Assembly: GCA_021324415.1 (NCBI GenBank) | Contig: JAJPJF010000302.1 | Location: forward strand, 1 to 42,206 | DNA from: Nostocales cyanobacterium Centralia_MAG_434 | GTDB lineage: Bacteria > Cyanobacteriota > Cyanobacteriia > Cyanobacteriales > Nostocaceae | Direction: 5' to 3' | Length of the DNA: 42,206 nucleotides | In this document: positions 17,313 through 26,145 of the stretch, one piece after another | How the letters are laid out: every line of letters begins with the position of its first letter | Numbering within the stretch: the first letter of the stretch is position 1 | Notes under the pieces: generated by a model | Told to the model about the DNA's origin: nothing | Seen by the model: the letters and a program-made list of their open reading frames with translations, nothing else | Databases searched by the model: none | Program-made: the position numbers and the translations under genes

Positions 17313-18698
17313 TCAGAGCTGATCCTCAACCTTAGATATAGAATTGATAGCCTGTTGAAGAAAACGCTTTGGAATATCTGGACGAGCACCCCAATGCAGA
17401 TGAATATAAGAAGCATGTAGACAAGGAAAATCACTTCCACCCCATCCTTCAAGTCCTATATTTTCTCCGGTGTCATAGCGAGAAGTTTTGAATAATGGTT
17501 GATTGGGAGCGTGTGTCAAAGTAGATCGGTGAAATTCATGACCGTAAATGGTTGTGTTTGTGTCTACTAGCAGATGATCTTGAAGCGCAACTGCTCGACG
17601 ATATCCTAAAGTTAAATTCCCACCCATGACGGCTGTTGTTGGCAACACTCCCGCCATAGACCAAGACTTACCCTCAAAATCAACAATCTGCTCACACAAA
17701 TACATCAATCCCCCACACTCAGCTATGGTAGGCATTCCTGCAAGGACTGCTGTCTTCACAGCATTACGAGTTTTGCTGTTTTCTGCTAGCTGCTGAGCAA
17801 AGACTTCTGGAAACCCACCACCAAAATACATTCCCTGCACATTCTCTGGTAGTCCCGCATCTTCTAACGGGCTCCAGAACACTAATTGTGCACCTAAGTG
17901 CTCCAGCAAATCTAGATTGTCTTGGTAGTAGAAATTAAAAGCGCGATCGCGAGCAATGGCTATTCTTAAGGGATGAGTAAGGGTTTGAGGATTGTGAGAG
18001 AGTGAGGGAATGGGAGGGTTGTGAACCTCAGACTTCAACAGTGGTAGTAGGAGTTGCCAGTTAAAGCATGTGTCTCCTAAATGGGCAAGCCGATTCATTA
18101 AAGCTTTTAGTTGGGGAAGTTCTCCTGTAGGCACCAAACCCAAATGGCGATCAGGAATTGTGATGTTATCTTGACGTCTTAGCACACCAAGAACTGATAA
18201 TTGTAGAGGTTCTAGGGCATCTTTTAGTAGAGACAGGTGGCGATCGCTTCCGACTCGATTTAGCACAACTCCCGCAATTTTAATTCTCGGATCTAGAGAA
18301 CGATAACCGTGAGCGATCGCAGCCACAGAACCAGACAACCGACTACAGTCAATCACCAACACCACAGGCAAATCCAACAGTCGTGCAATATGGTCAGTAC
18401 TGGCAAAACGTTCCCCAACACCGTCAAACAATCCCATCACCCCTTCCACAAGTGCATACTTCACCCCTTGACTATGCAGAGCAAAACATTGCTTTACATA
18501 AGCTTCAGAAGTCAACACTGGGTCTAAATTCCGACAAGCACGACCAGTCACATACTGATGAAACATCGGATCAATATAGTCTGGACCAACCTTAAAAGAT
18601 TGTATCGATACGCCCCTCTGCTGTAAGGATGCTAAAAGGGCAAGCGTCACTGTTGTCTTGCCCACTCCACTGCGTTCTCCTGCAATGACTAAAGCCAT
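17313..18698 (-). CDS. cobB: Cobyrinate a,c-diamide synthase
   Basis: The 461-residue protein is a CobB/CbiA-type amidotransferase. The N-terminal DTBS-like ATPase domain has the P-loop GERSGVGKTT (7-16) and VGPDYIDPMFH. The C-terminal class I glutaminase-like domain has the nucleophile Cys328 (AECGGLMYL) and a later HEFHRS plus HLHWG. It amidates the a and c side chains of cobyrinate with glutamine and ATP in cobalamin/pseudocobalamin biosynthesis. The gene begins 32 bp after the SDR gene on the same strand. The only other B12-linked gene in the window is the adenosylcobalamin-dependent ribonucleotide reductase, which would depend on this pathway. Confidence 0.95.
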   Translation of the reverse strand: MALVIAGERSGVGKTTVTLALLASLQQRGVSIQSFKVGPDYIDPMFHQYVTGRACRNLDPVLTSEAYVKQCFALHSQGVKYALVEGVMGLFDGVGERFASTDHIARLLDLPVVLVIDCSRLSGSVAAIAHGYRSLDPRIKIAGVVLNRVGSDRHLSLLKDALEPLQLSVLGVLRRQDNITIPDRHLGLVPTGELPQLKALMNRLAHLGDTCFNWQLLLPLLKSEVHNPPIPSLSHNPQTLTHPLRIAIARDRAFNFYYQDNLDLLEHLGAQLVFWSPLEDAGLPENVQGMYFGGGFPEVFAQQLAENSKTRNAVKTAVLAGMPTIAECGGLMYLCEQIVDFEGKSWSMAGVLPTTAVMGGNLTLGYRRAVALQDHLLVDTNTTIYGHEFHRSTLTHAPNQPLFKTSRYDTGENIGLEGWGGSDFPCLHASYIHLHWGARPDIPKRFLQQAINSISKVEDQL

Positions 18699-18730
18699 TT
18701 ATGTCCTTTGTCGTTTCTGCTCCCCACATT

Positions 18731-19537
18731 TTAACTTTTACTTTCCTGCATAGTTCTGACTAACTTTGTCACAATTTTTCTGGGTGTAAATCTGACTGAT
18801 TCGGCTAGTAGCTTATTTTTCAAGCCTGGAATGACAACAGTTTTGCCTTCTAATAAAGCACGATAGCCAATCTTGGCTACAGTTTCTGCGTCCATAATCT
18901 TTTGACCACTGACGAGTTTTGAGTCTTCCATTGCAGCTCTTTGTTGAAAACCAGATTCTGTGGGTCCTGGACAAAGAGCAGTTACGGTAACACCTGTACC
19001 TTCTAATTCATTAGCGATCGCTTCTGAAAATGATAGAACATAGGCTTTCGTTGCGTAATAAACTGCCATTAAAGGACCAGGTTGAAAAGCAGCGGTTGAG
19101 GCAACGTTCAAAATTTTACCAGAACCTTGCTTGACCATATCTTTGAGAAATAACTTAGTTAAATGGGTAAGACACACCACATTCACTTGCATCATTTGCA
19201 GTTCATCAGTCACATTAGTTTCGTGAAATAATCCATAGCTTGCAAATCCAGCGTTATTCACCAGCACATCAACTTTGATAGCTTCTTGTTGAAGTTGTGC
19301 AAAAATTTCCTCTGGTGATGTTGACATAGACAGATCTTTTGCTATGACTTTAACAGCAATACAATATTTTTGTTTCCACTCATTCGCGATTTGATTTAGC
19401 TTTTGTTCATTTCTGGCTACTAAAACAAGATTGTAACCATCATGAGCAAATAATTTCGCCAATTCATAACCAATTCCACTGGATGCCCCAGTAATAAGAG
19501 CATTTTGTTTACGCTGACCCTGGTATGTTGTGTTCAT
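18731..19537 (-). CDS. SDR-family NAD(P)-dependent oxidoreductase
   Basis: With the ATG at 19537 the protein has 268 residues, normal for a classical SDR; a TTG start at 19558 would add seven unlikely residues. Visible motifs: TGASSGIG (nucleotide binding, 16-23), NNAG, catalytic Ser in NVAST, and YxxxK in YYATK (Tyr160, Lys164), followed by the usual PGPTESGF loop. The sequence resembles the DltE/YqjQ type of short-chain ketoreductases of unknown substrate. It is 32 bp upstream of cobB, so the two may share a transcript, but no functional link is evident. Confidence 0.9.
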   Translation of the reverse strand: MNTTYQGQRKQNALITGASSGIGYELAKLFAHDGYNLVLVARNEQKLNQIANEWKQKYCIAVKVIAKDLSMSTSPEEIFAQLQQEAIKVDVLVNNAGFASYGLFHETNVTDELQMMQVNVVCLTHLTKLFLKDMVKQGSGKILNVASTAAFQPGPLMAVYYATKAYVLSFSEAIANELEGTGVTVTALCPGPTESGFQQRAAMEDSKLVSGQKIMDAETVAKIGYRALLEGKTVVIPGLKNKLLAESVRFTPRKIVTKLVRTMQESKS

Positions 19538-19607
19538 AAATTTCTGTTCAAAAAACAATAACTAAAAGATAAAGAGAGCATCCCAAATGTGTATTTTTTT
19601 CTATTTT

Positions 19608-19776
19608 TTATTTTGTAGTGCGTTTGCGAAGCGTGTGCTTTGCACTCACATCTTGCTCGCTTTAATAATCAGGTAGGTTACTAACTTTGGTAATCAAGAG
19701 AAAAGTATCTTGCTCGCGTTAGTAATCAGGTAGGTAGGGAGCAAGATGCTCCCACTACTATTTATTTTACAAAATT
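19608..19776. repeat. Dispersed repeat element, copy B, with internal duplicated arms
   Basis: The core at 19615-19660 matches 12190-12236 (GTTTGCG in place of GTTCGCG). Inside are two partial direct repeats containing AATCAGGTAGGT and CTTGCTCGC. The two edges (TATTTTGTAGTGCG and CACTACTATTTATTTTACA) are imperfect inverted copies. It fills most of the 277-bp gap between the SDR and cytochrome genes. Probably a non-autonomous mobile element. Confidence 0.7.
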
Positions 19777-19835
19777 GAGAAACTCCAAAAGAAAGCGAGT
19801 TTTTTGACCTCTATTCTAATGAATGAACTGACGTT

Positions 19836-21824
19836 CTAGAAAGTTTTTACAAACTCAATCAACGCTCTCTTATCCTCGTCTGAAAGTTCTGAGCCAAAGG
19901 TATGTCCTCTATCTTCAACGAAGTCGGGAGATTTGTTTGCTCGTAAAAGTACGCGTACAAGTTTACCTTTAAGACCCCCCTCAGGTTTTAAATCCTGCAG
20001 AGCATTTTTCAGATTGAACTGTGAGATCACATCTTTTGTGTCTATGTTTGCTAATAAATTGATGGGTGTTCCTTTAGGAACAGTAGCCTTAAATCCTAAG
20101 GGAAGATCCAAGAGGCTATTTTGAGTTGTCCGACTGATAATGCCTTTACGTTTTTCAGGCCACAGTAGCTTTTCCATTGCATCTGCGTAGGCATCAATAC
20201 GTCCTTTGACTGATGGGTCTTTATTATATTCTCCTAAAGAATTGTTGTGGAGAAATGGGGCTGTTGCCCAGACGCTTGCAAGAGTGGGTGTACGGTAATA
20301 GCCGACACCACCAGAGGGTAATATAAACTTGATTGGTTGACTTTCTTTGAAAGGATTTTCCAACGTTAGTTGACCTGGTGATGCCAGATCCTTGTATGTC
20401 TTAGATGAAAACTGCTCCCAAACATGCCCTTGAGTTGCATTTGTTCCCAAAGCACGAGCAATATTAGTGCCTACAAGTGTTACTGGATAGCGTTTGTCAT
20501 CAGACAAGTAATTGTGATCTAGAAAATCACTACTAAGCACAGATTCCAAATACCACTGTTTAGCTTTTTGAGGGTCAATAGCAATTTCCGCAGGCGGCTG
20601 TTTGCTAGAGTGACAACTTGCACAACTATTGGCAAAGGCAATCTTGCCACGTTTCAGAACAGATTCATCTTTGGTTAAGAATGCTTCGCCTCCTGGGGCA
20701 TTTTTAAGATACATCGGCTTGATAGTTTTTAAGAAGGCTTCTGCATCTGCCATGCGTGCTTCTGTTTTTCCCCAGTATTCGCATTCTTTCTTTGCTGTTT
20801 TAATGTCAAAGGGTTTTTGCGGAGTTCTACCCAATAAAGCTTCATGTAGAGTGAGCCAGTAATCGCCACACATTCCAATGTTGACATAGACACGCAATGA
20901 GGCATTTGCCACTCCTGTGGAGTCTGCGCCATCTTTAAGAATATGATTGACCGCCTTGGTCGAACCATCGTTCATGACCTCGGGGTATTTTGGGCGATCG
21001 CCTAAATTAAAAATGGAGTTAATCGCATTTGGGTTGTTGATGTGATCGGTAGCAACTCGAGAAGTGTCAGAGGTACCTGGTGGTTGTGCGTTAAGCACTT
21101 GCCAAACAAAGTTATCTGGCTTGAGTTTTGTAGAAAATAATTTAGCTTCCTCAATATACTGATTACCCAATGCTGATACTAAGTTGTCCCATGTGGGGTG
21201 TTCTGGGTCTTTGGGTGAATTGAGGGGGTTAAACGCTACGTGACAAATGGCGCAGCTTTGTCCAATTCGGTAGGGAGGCTCGATTTTTGCATTCTGCGCA
21301 TACTTTACGGGGTTCCATTTTGCTGGGTCGAAGTCTGGGTTTTTAAACTTACGTAATCCAATGACACCAGTTGATTGTGGGTCTTTGCACTTATCGAGCC
21401 ACAACCCATACTCATCTGGTTCTGTTGCTTTTTCACATTCAGGCTCATTGATAGTACCGTAAAGCTTGAATCGCTCGTCACGCTTACGGGAATCAACTAA
21501 ATCCAGTAAGTCTACACTACCGTTTGTTCTCTTAGCTATCTCACGATAGTACTTGTCGTTACCACCAGTCCACAAATACCAAGTACAACGACCTCGATTT
21601 TCTGCTTTTGTTAGGTTTGAGTTGGGTGGGAGATATCCCAGCCCATCACAGTTATTAGCATCTTCAGCGACTGGTGTCTCATTGTACTCACTTTTGACAG
21701 ATACAGGTTCACTATACTCGCTTGCCAACGCTGTGGATGTTCCATAAAAGCCGCAGATTATACACAACATAATCACGGTAAGAAGCATCAGACAGCTTTT
21801 CAAAATCAGACGCATCCTCTTCAT
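19836..21824 (-). CDS. Secreted dihaem c-type cytochrome, RoxA-like by size and haem spacing
   Basis: The 662-residue protein has a basic N-terminus and a hydrophobic segment (about 7-28), then ALA at 32-34, a signal peptide or anchor. Two c-haem sites are visible: CAICH at 191-195 and CASCH at 401-405. The C-terminal third has the RTPTLASVWATAPFLHNNS signature of the cytochrome c peroxidase/MauG-related superfamily and ends with GHTFGSELSDEDKRALIEFVK. From memory, rubber oxygenase RoxA is about 680 residues with haem sites near 191-195 and 390-394, a close match, but I have not aligned it. Probably a periplasmic oxidase or dioxygenase of an unknown substrate. Two related but shorter cytochromes lie on the other side of the divergent gap. 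Confidence 0.85.
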   Translation of the reverse strand: MKRMRLILKSCLMLLTVIMLCIICGFYGTSTALASEYSEPVSVKSEYNETPVAEDANNCDGLGYLPPNSNLTKAENRGRCTWYLWTGGNDKYYREIAKRTNGSVDLLDLVDSRKRDERFKLYGTINEPECEKATEPDEYGLWLDKCKDPQSTGVIGLRKFKNPDFDPAKWNPVKYAQNAKIEPPYRIGQSCAICHVAFNPLNSPKDPEHPTWDNLVSALGNQYIEEAKLFSTKLKPDNFVWQVLNAQPPGTSDTSRVATDHINNPNAINSIFNLGDRPKYPEVMNDGSTKAVNHILKDGADSTGVANASLRVYVNIGMCGDYWLTLHEALLGRTPQKPFDIKTAKKECEYWGKTEARMADAEAFLKTIKPMYLKNAPGGEAFLTKDESVLKRGKIAFANSCASCHSSKQPPAEIAIDPQKAKQWYLESVLSSDFLDHNYLSDDKRYPVTLVGTNIARALGTNATQGHVWEQFSSKTYKDLASPGQLTLENPFKESQPIKFILPSGGVGYYRTPTLASVWATAPFLHNNSLGEYNKDPSVKGRIDAYADAMEKLLWPEKRKGIISRTTQNSLLDLPLGFKATVPKGTPINLLANIDTKDVISQFNLKNALQDLKPEGGLKGKLVRVLLRANKSPDFVEDRGHTFGSELSDEDKRALIEFVKTF

Positions 21825-22718
21825 AAAAAGCTCTGGTTACAGTATCTAAACTTTTAAGCAGGTGCATCTCTCTTGCACAAAGATACACTTATGCTTCAGC
21901 ACTCATTCACTACTTTCCGGATTTCTTGCTTAGGATATTCGGCTCTTTTATATTTATGGCGTTCAGACAAATTGATTAGAGAGTAGCATTAAATTTTGCA
22001 CTCTCTACACCATTAGAGATTTTAGATTAATGTTCCACCTTTTCATTATTAAACTAATAGAAATTAGGTAGTTTTACTAATCTAAGATTTCTTTGTCTAA
22101 CGTAGCCTAATTTAGACTTCTATTATAGAGATTTTCAACAAAATTCATAATTGTTTATATTAAAGTTTTCAAATCTCCCCTGAATGTAGCTAGTGGATTA
22201 GTCTATTCTAAATTTAGTGTAAGCACCAAAGAATCTTATTTTTTCGTGAATTTCCTATTCTTAATTTTTCAAGTGCATAAGTTGATTATGCCTACATCTA
22301 TATAAAGAAAGAAGAAAATACAAGTGACTGACCTAGCTATTTTCCAGCAAGGAAGTTGGACTATGTCTATAGCGTTTTCTTTTTTAAAATGGAAAGATAT
22401 AAACCTTAACAATAAGTAAAAACTCATGTTGGATTATTCTAATTTTGTAAGTAAACAGAAACCACACAGATAATGTTAAAAATAATAAAATAAAATGAAA
22501 TAAAGCAAAATCTTGAGGATTTAAATATAAAATATTGAGTAAAAACTTAATAGGTTTTATTGGGATTACAAAGATTTCCATAACTGTAGATTACAGATAT
22601 ATAGTAATCCTAAAAAATGTATAAGAAACGAGAATTCTAGTTTCCGGGAGAAGACTAAATTTTGAGATATTAATTTTTTACAACTCTTTTGTAACAGAAG
22701 GAAAAGAGAGATAAAACA
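21825..22718. other. Divergent AT-rich intergenic region (894 bp)
   Basis: It separates the secreted cytochrome (leftward) from the OYE-cytochrome block (rightward) and so should hold both promoters. The sequence is very AT-rich, with many A/T runs. I see no gene: a 65-codon hydrophobic frame at 22384-22581 on the - strand has no ribosome site. No consensus operator could be assigned by eye. Confidence 0.5.
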
Positions 22719-24143
22719 ATGGAAAACGATATTATCTTTAAACCATTACAATTTCGCAACCTCACTGTAAAAAACCGTGTTTTTCGCTCCAGCATTTCTG
22801 GAAGATGGGATAACTATGATGGCTCAGGGACTCAGGCACGCATCAACTGGGAAGAGAAATTTGCTCGTGGTGGTGTAGGTGCAATCATCACTTCCTTTGT
22901 ACCAGTTGCCATTCGAGGGCGAATTATGCCTAATTACGCCACAATTCATTGTGATGAGAGAATTCCTTTTTGGCGCAAAGTTGGAGAGACAGTCCATAAA
23001 TATGATTGCAAATTTATTGTGCAATTGAGCCATTCTGGACGTCAACAAGATATCGGTGGCGTAGAAAACCTCGACAAGAAAGCTTTGAGTTCAACCAGTA
23101 ACACCGAGTCCTTTCATGGTTTTTTATGTCAAGCTATGACCCGTGATGAAATTCAAGACACCATACAACATTTTGCTGATGGCGCTAGAAGAGCACGAGA
23201 AGCCGGTTTAGATGGTGTTGAATTACACAGTGCTAACGGATATTTGTTTACACAATTTCTGAGTTCAGGAATTAATAACCGCAAAGATGAATATGGTGGT
23301 TCTTTAGAAAACCGAGCACGGTTTCTTTTAGATGTGATCAGAGCAATCCGTAAGGAAGTAGGAACCGATTTTCACTTGCAATTCAAAATTAGTGCGATCG
23401 ACTACAACAACGCTGTCACTTTTTGGGACAACCCAGGTAATACCTTGGCAGATTCTATCCAAATTTGTCAATGGGCAGAAGAGGCTGGCGCTGATGGAGT
23501 GCATGTTTCGGTTGGTAGTTTGTTCCCTCACCCCCTAAATCCTATTGGCGGTTTCCCCTTCGATGTTATAACCAGAACGTATGACACGATGCTATCGAGC
23601 GGGATTTATACCACACGCAACTACTTGTTATTTCGCTATCGATTGTTGAATCCAATTTTCAATTTCTTGTGGAATCGGGTGAAAAAGAATTTACCTCCGC
23701 AAGCATTTAGTGGTCATGAAGTCGAAGATCAAGAAATGAGGAAGCTTTTAGAGGAGCATCAAGGAAGAAATCTGTTAGCTGCTCGTGAAATTAAAAAGCA
23801 CGTCACTATACCTGTGATTTGTACTGGTGGTTTTCAGCAAGCTTCTTATATCCGGAAGGCAATTGATGATAAGTACTGTGATGGAGTAAGCATTGCTCGT
23901 CCTCTAATTGCGAACAATAATTTGGTTCATGATTTTGCAGTGGGAAAAGATCTTCCAGATAAACCTTGTACTTATTGCAACAAATGCCTGCTCAACGTGA
24001 TTGAAAATCCTTTAGGTTGCTATGAATTAGCACGCTTTGATGGCGATTATGAAGAGATGGTGCAAGAAGTTATGTCTGTATTTCATCCAGCTCAGTTCGA
24101 GACGCATAAAGAATTATCTGAGGTTTCTGTATCACATGAATAG
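22719..24143 (+). CDS. Old Yellow Enzyme-like NADH:flavin oxidoreductase with C-terminal Cys cluster
   Basis: The 474-residue protein has the OYE TIM-barrel core. It starts with the barrel opening IIFKPLQFRNLTVKNRVFRS, has QLSHSGRQ (102-109), then the flavin/substrate motif HSANGYLFTQFLS (170-182, with the His170-x2-Asn173 pair) and NRKDEYGGSLENRARF. CTGGF around 368-372 and the following VSIARPLIANNNLV loop fit the FMN phosphate site. Near the C-terminus Cys417, Cys420, Cys423 and Cys434 resemble the [4Fe-4S] ligands of 2,4-dienoyl-CoA reductase-type members, but the FAD/NADH domain of that subfamily is absent. It probably reduces or oxidises an alkene or enone. It opens a block with two membrane cytochromes. 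AAGGAAAAGAG precedes the start. Confidence 0.87.
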   Translation: MENDIIFKPLQFRNLTVKNRVFRSSISGRWDNYDGSGTQARINWEEKFARGGVGAIITSFVPVAIRGRIMPNYATIHCDERIPFWRKVGETVHKYDCKFIVQLSHSGRQQDIGGVENLDKKALSSTSNTESFHGFLCQAMTRDEIQDTIQHFADGARRAREAGLDGVELHSANGYLFTQFLSSGINNRKDEYGGSLENRARFLLDVIRAIRKEVGTDFHLQFKISAIDYNNAVTFWDNPGNTLADSIQICQWAEEAGADGVHVSVGSLFPHPLNPIGGFPFDVITRTYDTMLSSGIYTTRNYLLFRYRLLNPIFNFLWNRVKKNLPPQAFSGHEVEDQEMRKLLEEHQGRNLLAAREIKKHVTIPVICTGGFQQASYIRKAIDDKYCDGVSIARPLIANNNLVHDFAVGKDLPDKPCTYCNKCLLNVIENPLGCYELARFDGDYEEMVQEVMSVFHPAQFETHKELSEVSVSHE

Positions 24144-24201
24144 ATATTAATAACAGTCAATATAGTTACTTAGTTTCAACGATAGAGGAAGTCTCATCCG
24201 C

Positions 24202-25671
24202 ATGACCGAACAAACAAGTCAAACCCTACTTCAGACGCTAATAAAAACAACTTTCAAGCGTATTTGGCTCGTGATTGTGGGAGTTGTAGCAGTAGCTCTT
24301 TTTTTCCTTTGGCCTGTTTTATCTAACTCTCCTGTTGATTATGCCAATATTGAAGACCACTTTAAGTATGGTTCAATTGGTAGCGAATCAGTAAATGGTA
24401 TTCCCTACTGGATCTGGAGAGTTTTACCAAAGGTCTTTCCAGATAAATTACCCGGTGATCAAGGCTATGCTTCACTAGGTTTTATTTATGAGCCAGGTAA
24501 AGATTTACCTGTAGGTTTTGGGAAGCGTAAAGTCTTTATTGACCGTGTTGGGTTAAATTGTGCTGTTTGTCATACAGGTACTCTTCGAGAGACAGCAAAT
24601 AGCGAACATCAAGTTATCCCAACAATGCCAGCCAACGTTTTAAACCTAGAAGGATACATCAATTTCATTTCAGAGGCGGCTAAGGATGAGCGATTTACAG
24701 CTAACCGGATGCTACCAGAAATTGAAAAGCTCAGTGGTGGTTTGAATCCTATACAAAAATTGATTTATCGCTATATAGCAATTCCTCAAACTAGAGATGC
24801 ACTGATTAATCAGGGAAGTCGGCTTTCCTTCCTCAACAATAATCCTGAATGGGGACCGGGAAGGGTAGATACTTTTAATCCATATAAAGCCATTCAGTTC
24901 CATTTTCCTATGAATAAATTGCGTGAGGATGAACTGATTGGCACGGCTGATTTTCCCTCAATCTGGAATCAAAAGCCTCGTGAGGGACTGCAGTTGCACT
25001 GGGATGGCAATAATAAGTCAGTTGATGAACGTAACAAGAGTGCGGCGTTGGGTGCTGGAGTCACACCAACCACAATTGATCTTAGACGAATTCAACGAGT
25101 CGCCGATTGGCTTTGGCAACTAAAAGCACCAACCTATCCTTATCAGGTTAATGAAACTTTAGCTGCAACTGGAGAACGACTGTTTCAAAATAATTGTGCA
25201 AGTTGCCATGCTTTTGGTGGCTCACAAACAGGCAAAGTTCTGCCAATTCAAGAAATTGGTACAGATCCGCATCGCCTCGATTCATACACTTATCAAACGC
25301 TGTCTAATCAAAATACGCTTTTTGCAGGATATCCTTGGCGATTTAAAAATTTTCGTAAAACAAACGGCTATGCGAATGTGCCACTGGATGGAGTTTGGTT
25401 ACGTGCACCGTATCTTCACAATGGTTCAGTTCCAACTCTCAGAGATTTACTAGAAAAACCAGAGAACAGACCTCAAAATTTCTATCGAGGAAATGATATT
25501 TTCGAGCAAGAAAAAGTCGGTTTTGTGTCAGATTCTCCTGAGGAAGACGGTAAGCAATACTTTAAGTTTGATACAACAATTCCTGGAAATAGTAATACTG
25601 GTCACTTATATGGAACTGAACTTTCTTCTGACGAAAAAGATGCACTTGTTGAATACATGAAGAAGCTTTGA
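24202..25671 (+). CDS. Membrane-anchored dihaem c-type cytochrome (paralogue 1)
   Basis: The 489-residue protein has one N-terminal transmembrane anchor (about 21-40), leaving the rest in the periplasm/lumen. Haem sites are CAVCH (120-124) and CASCH (332-336). The C-terminal part has RAPYLHNGSVPTLRDLLEK and GHLYGTELSSDEKDALVEYMK, the same signature as in the secreted cytochrome at 19836. It shares most of its motifs and layout with the protein at 26146. The reading frame starts 58 bp after the OYE gene. The role is probably electron transfer to or from the OYE-like enzyme's substrate, or a peroxidase-like oxidation. No distal-residue call is possible by eye. Confidence 0.87.
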   Translation: MTEQTSQTLLQTLIKTTFKRIWLVIVGVVAVALFFLWPVLSNSPVDYANIEDHFKYGSIGSESVNGIPYWIWRVLPKVFPDKLPGDQGYASLGFIYEPGKDLPVGFGKRKVFIDRVGLNCAVCHTGTLRETANSEHQVIPTMPANVLNLEGYINFISEAAKDERFTANRMLPEIEKLSGGLNPIQKLIYRYIAIPQTRDALINQGSRLSFLNNNPEWGPGRVDTFNPYKAIQFHFPMNKLREDELIGTADFPSIWNQKPREGLQLHWDGNNKSVDERNKSAALGAGVTPTTIDLRRIQRVADWLWQLKAPTYPYQVNETLAATGERLFQNNCASCHAFGGSQTGKVLPIQEIGTDPHRLDSYTYQTLSNQNTLFAGYPWRFKNFRKTNGYANVPLDGVWLRAPYLHNGSVPTLRDLLEKPENRPQNFYRGNDIFEQEKVGFVSDSPEEDGKQYFKFDTTIPGNSNTGHLYGTELSSDEKDALVEYMKKL

Positions 25672-25708
25672 AATTTGTTGTAGTGAATAAAAAGAGTGAG
25701 CAAAAAGA

Positions 25709-26101
25709 ATGAATATTTATGCGAAGTGGTTTGGTGCGATCGTTTGGTTGGGTATCATAGTTAATCTTGTCTTGGCAATACCGACACTCTTGATTCCAGA
25801 AAGAATACTGGCTTTATTTAAATTAGAGCCAGCACTGCCAACTATCTGGGTTAGTTTTGCAGCGAATCTTCTTATCTTACTCAGTCTTTTCTACATTCCA
25901 GCTGCAATCGATTTGTATCACTATCGAGCAAATGCATGGCTTTCAGTCATCTCACGGCTAACTGGTTTTACCTTTTTCTTGTTTCACCCCAAAGCCTACT
26001 TAGTCTTTGGTCTTCTTGACCTCACTTTTGCCATCCCTACCGGAATTCTATTGATTCTGGCATTGCGAGATGAAAAGTCCGTTAGTTCAAAACCAGTCTA
26101 G
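25709..26101 (+). CDS. Small integral membrane protein, about 4 TM helices
   Basis: This 130-residue protein is almost entirely hydrophobic, with about four membrane segments (starting around 8, 46, 76 and 100) and few conserved polar residues. It lies between the two cytochrome genes, 37 bp after one and 2 bp before the earliest start of the next, so it belongs to the same transcript. It may hold the cytochromes in the membrane or be a quinone-binding or assembly partner. No family is recognised. Confidence 0.75.
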   Translation: MNIYAKWFGAIVWLGIIVNLVLAIPTLLIPERILALFKLEPALPTIWVSFAANLLILLSLFYIPAAIDLYHYRANAWLSVISRLTGFTFFLFHPKAYLVFGLLDLTFAIPTGILLILALRDEKSVSSKPV

Positions 26102-26145
26102 TAATGTCGTGCCTAAAAACTGAACAACAGGAGCAAGAGAATGTC

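Noticed and set aside
22384-22581. 65-codon hydrophobic - strand frame
   Set aside because: Very AT-rich stretch and no Shine-Dalgarno; hydrophobic codons are expected by chance here.
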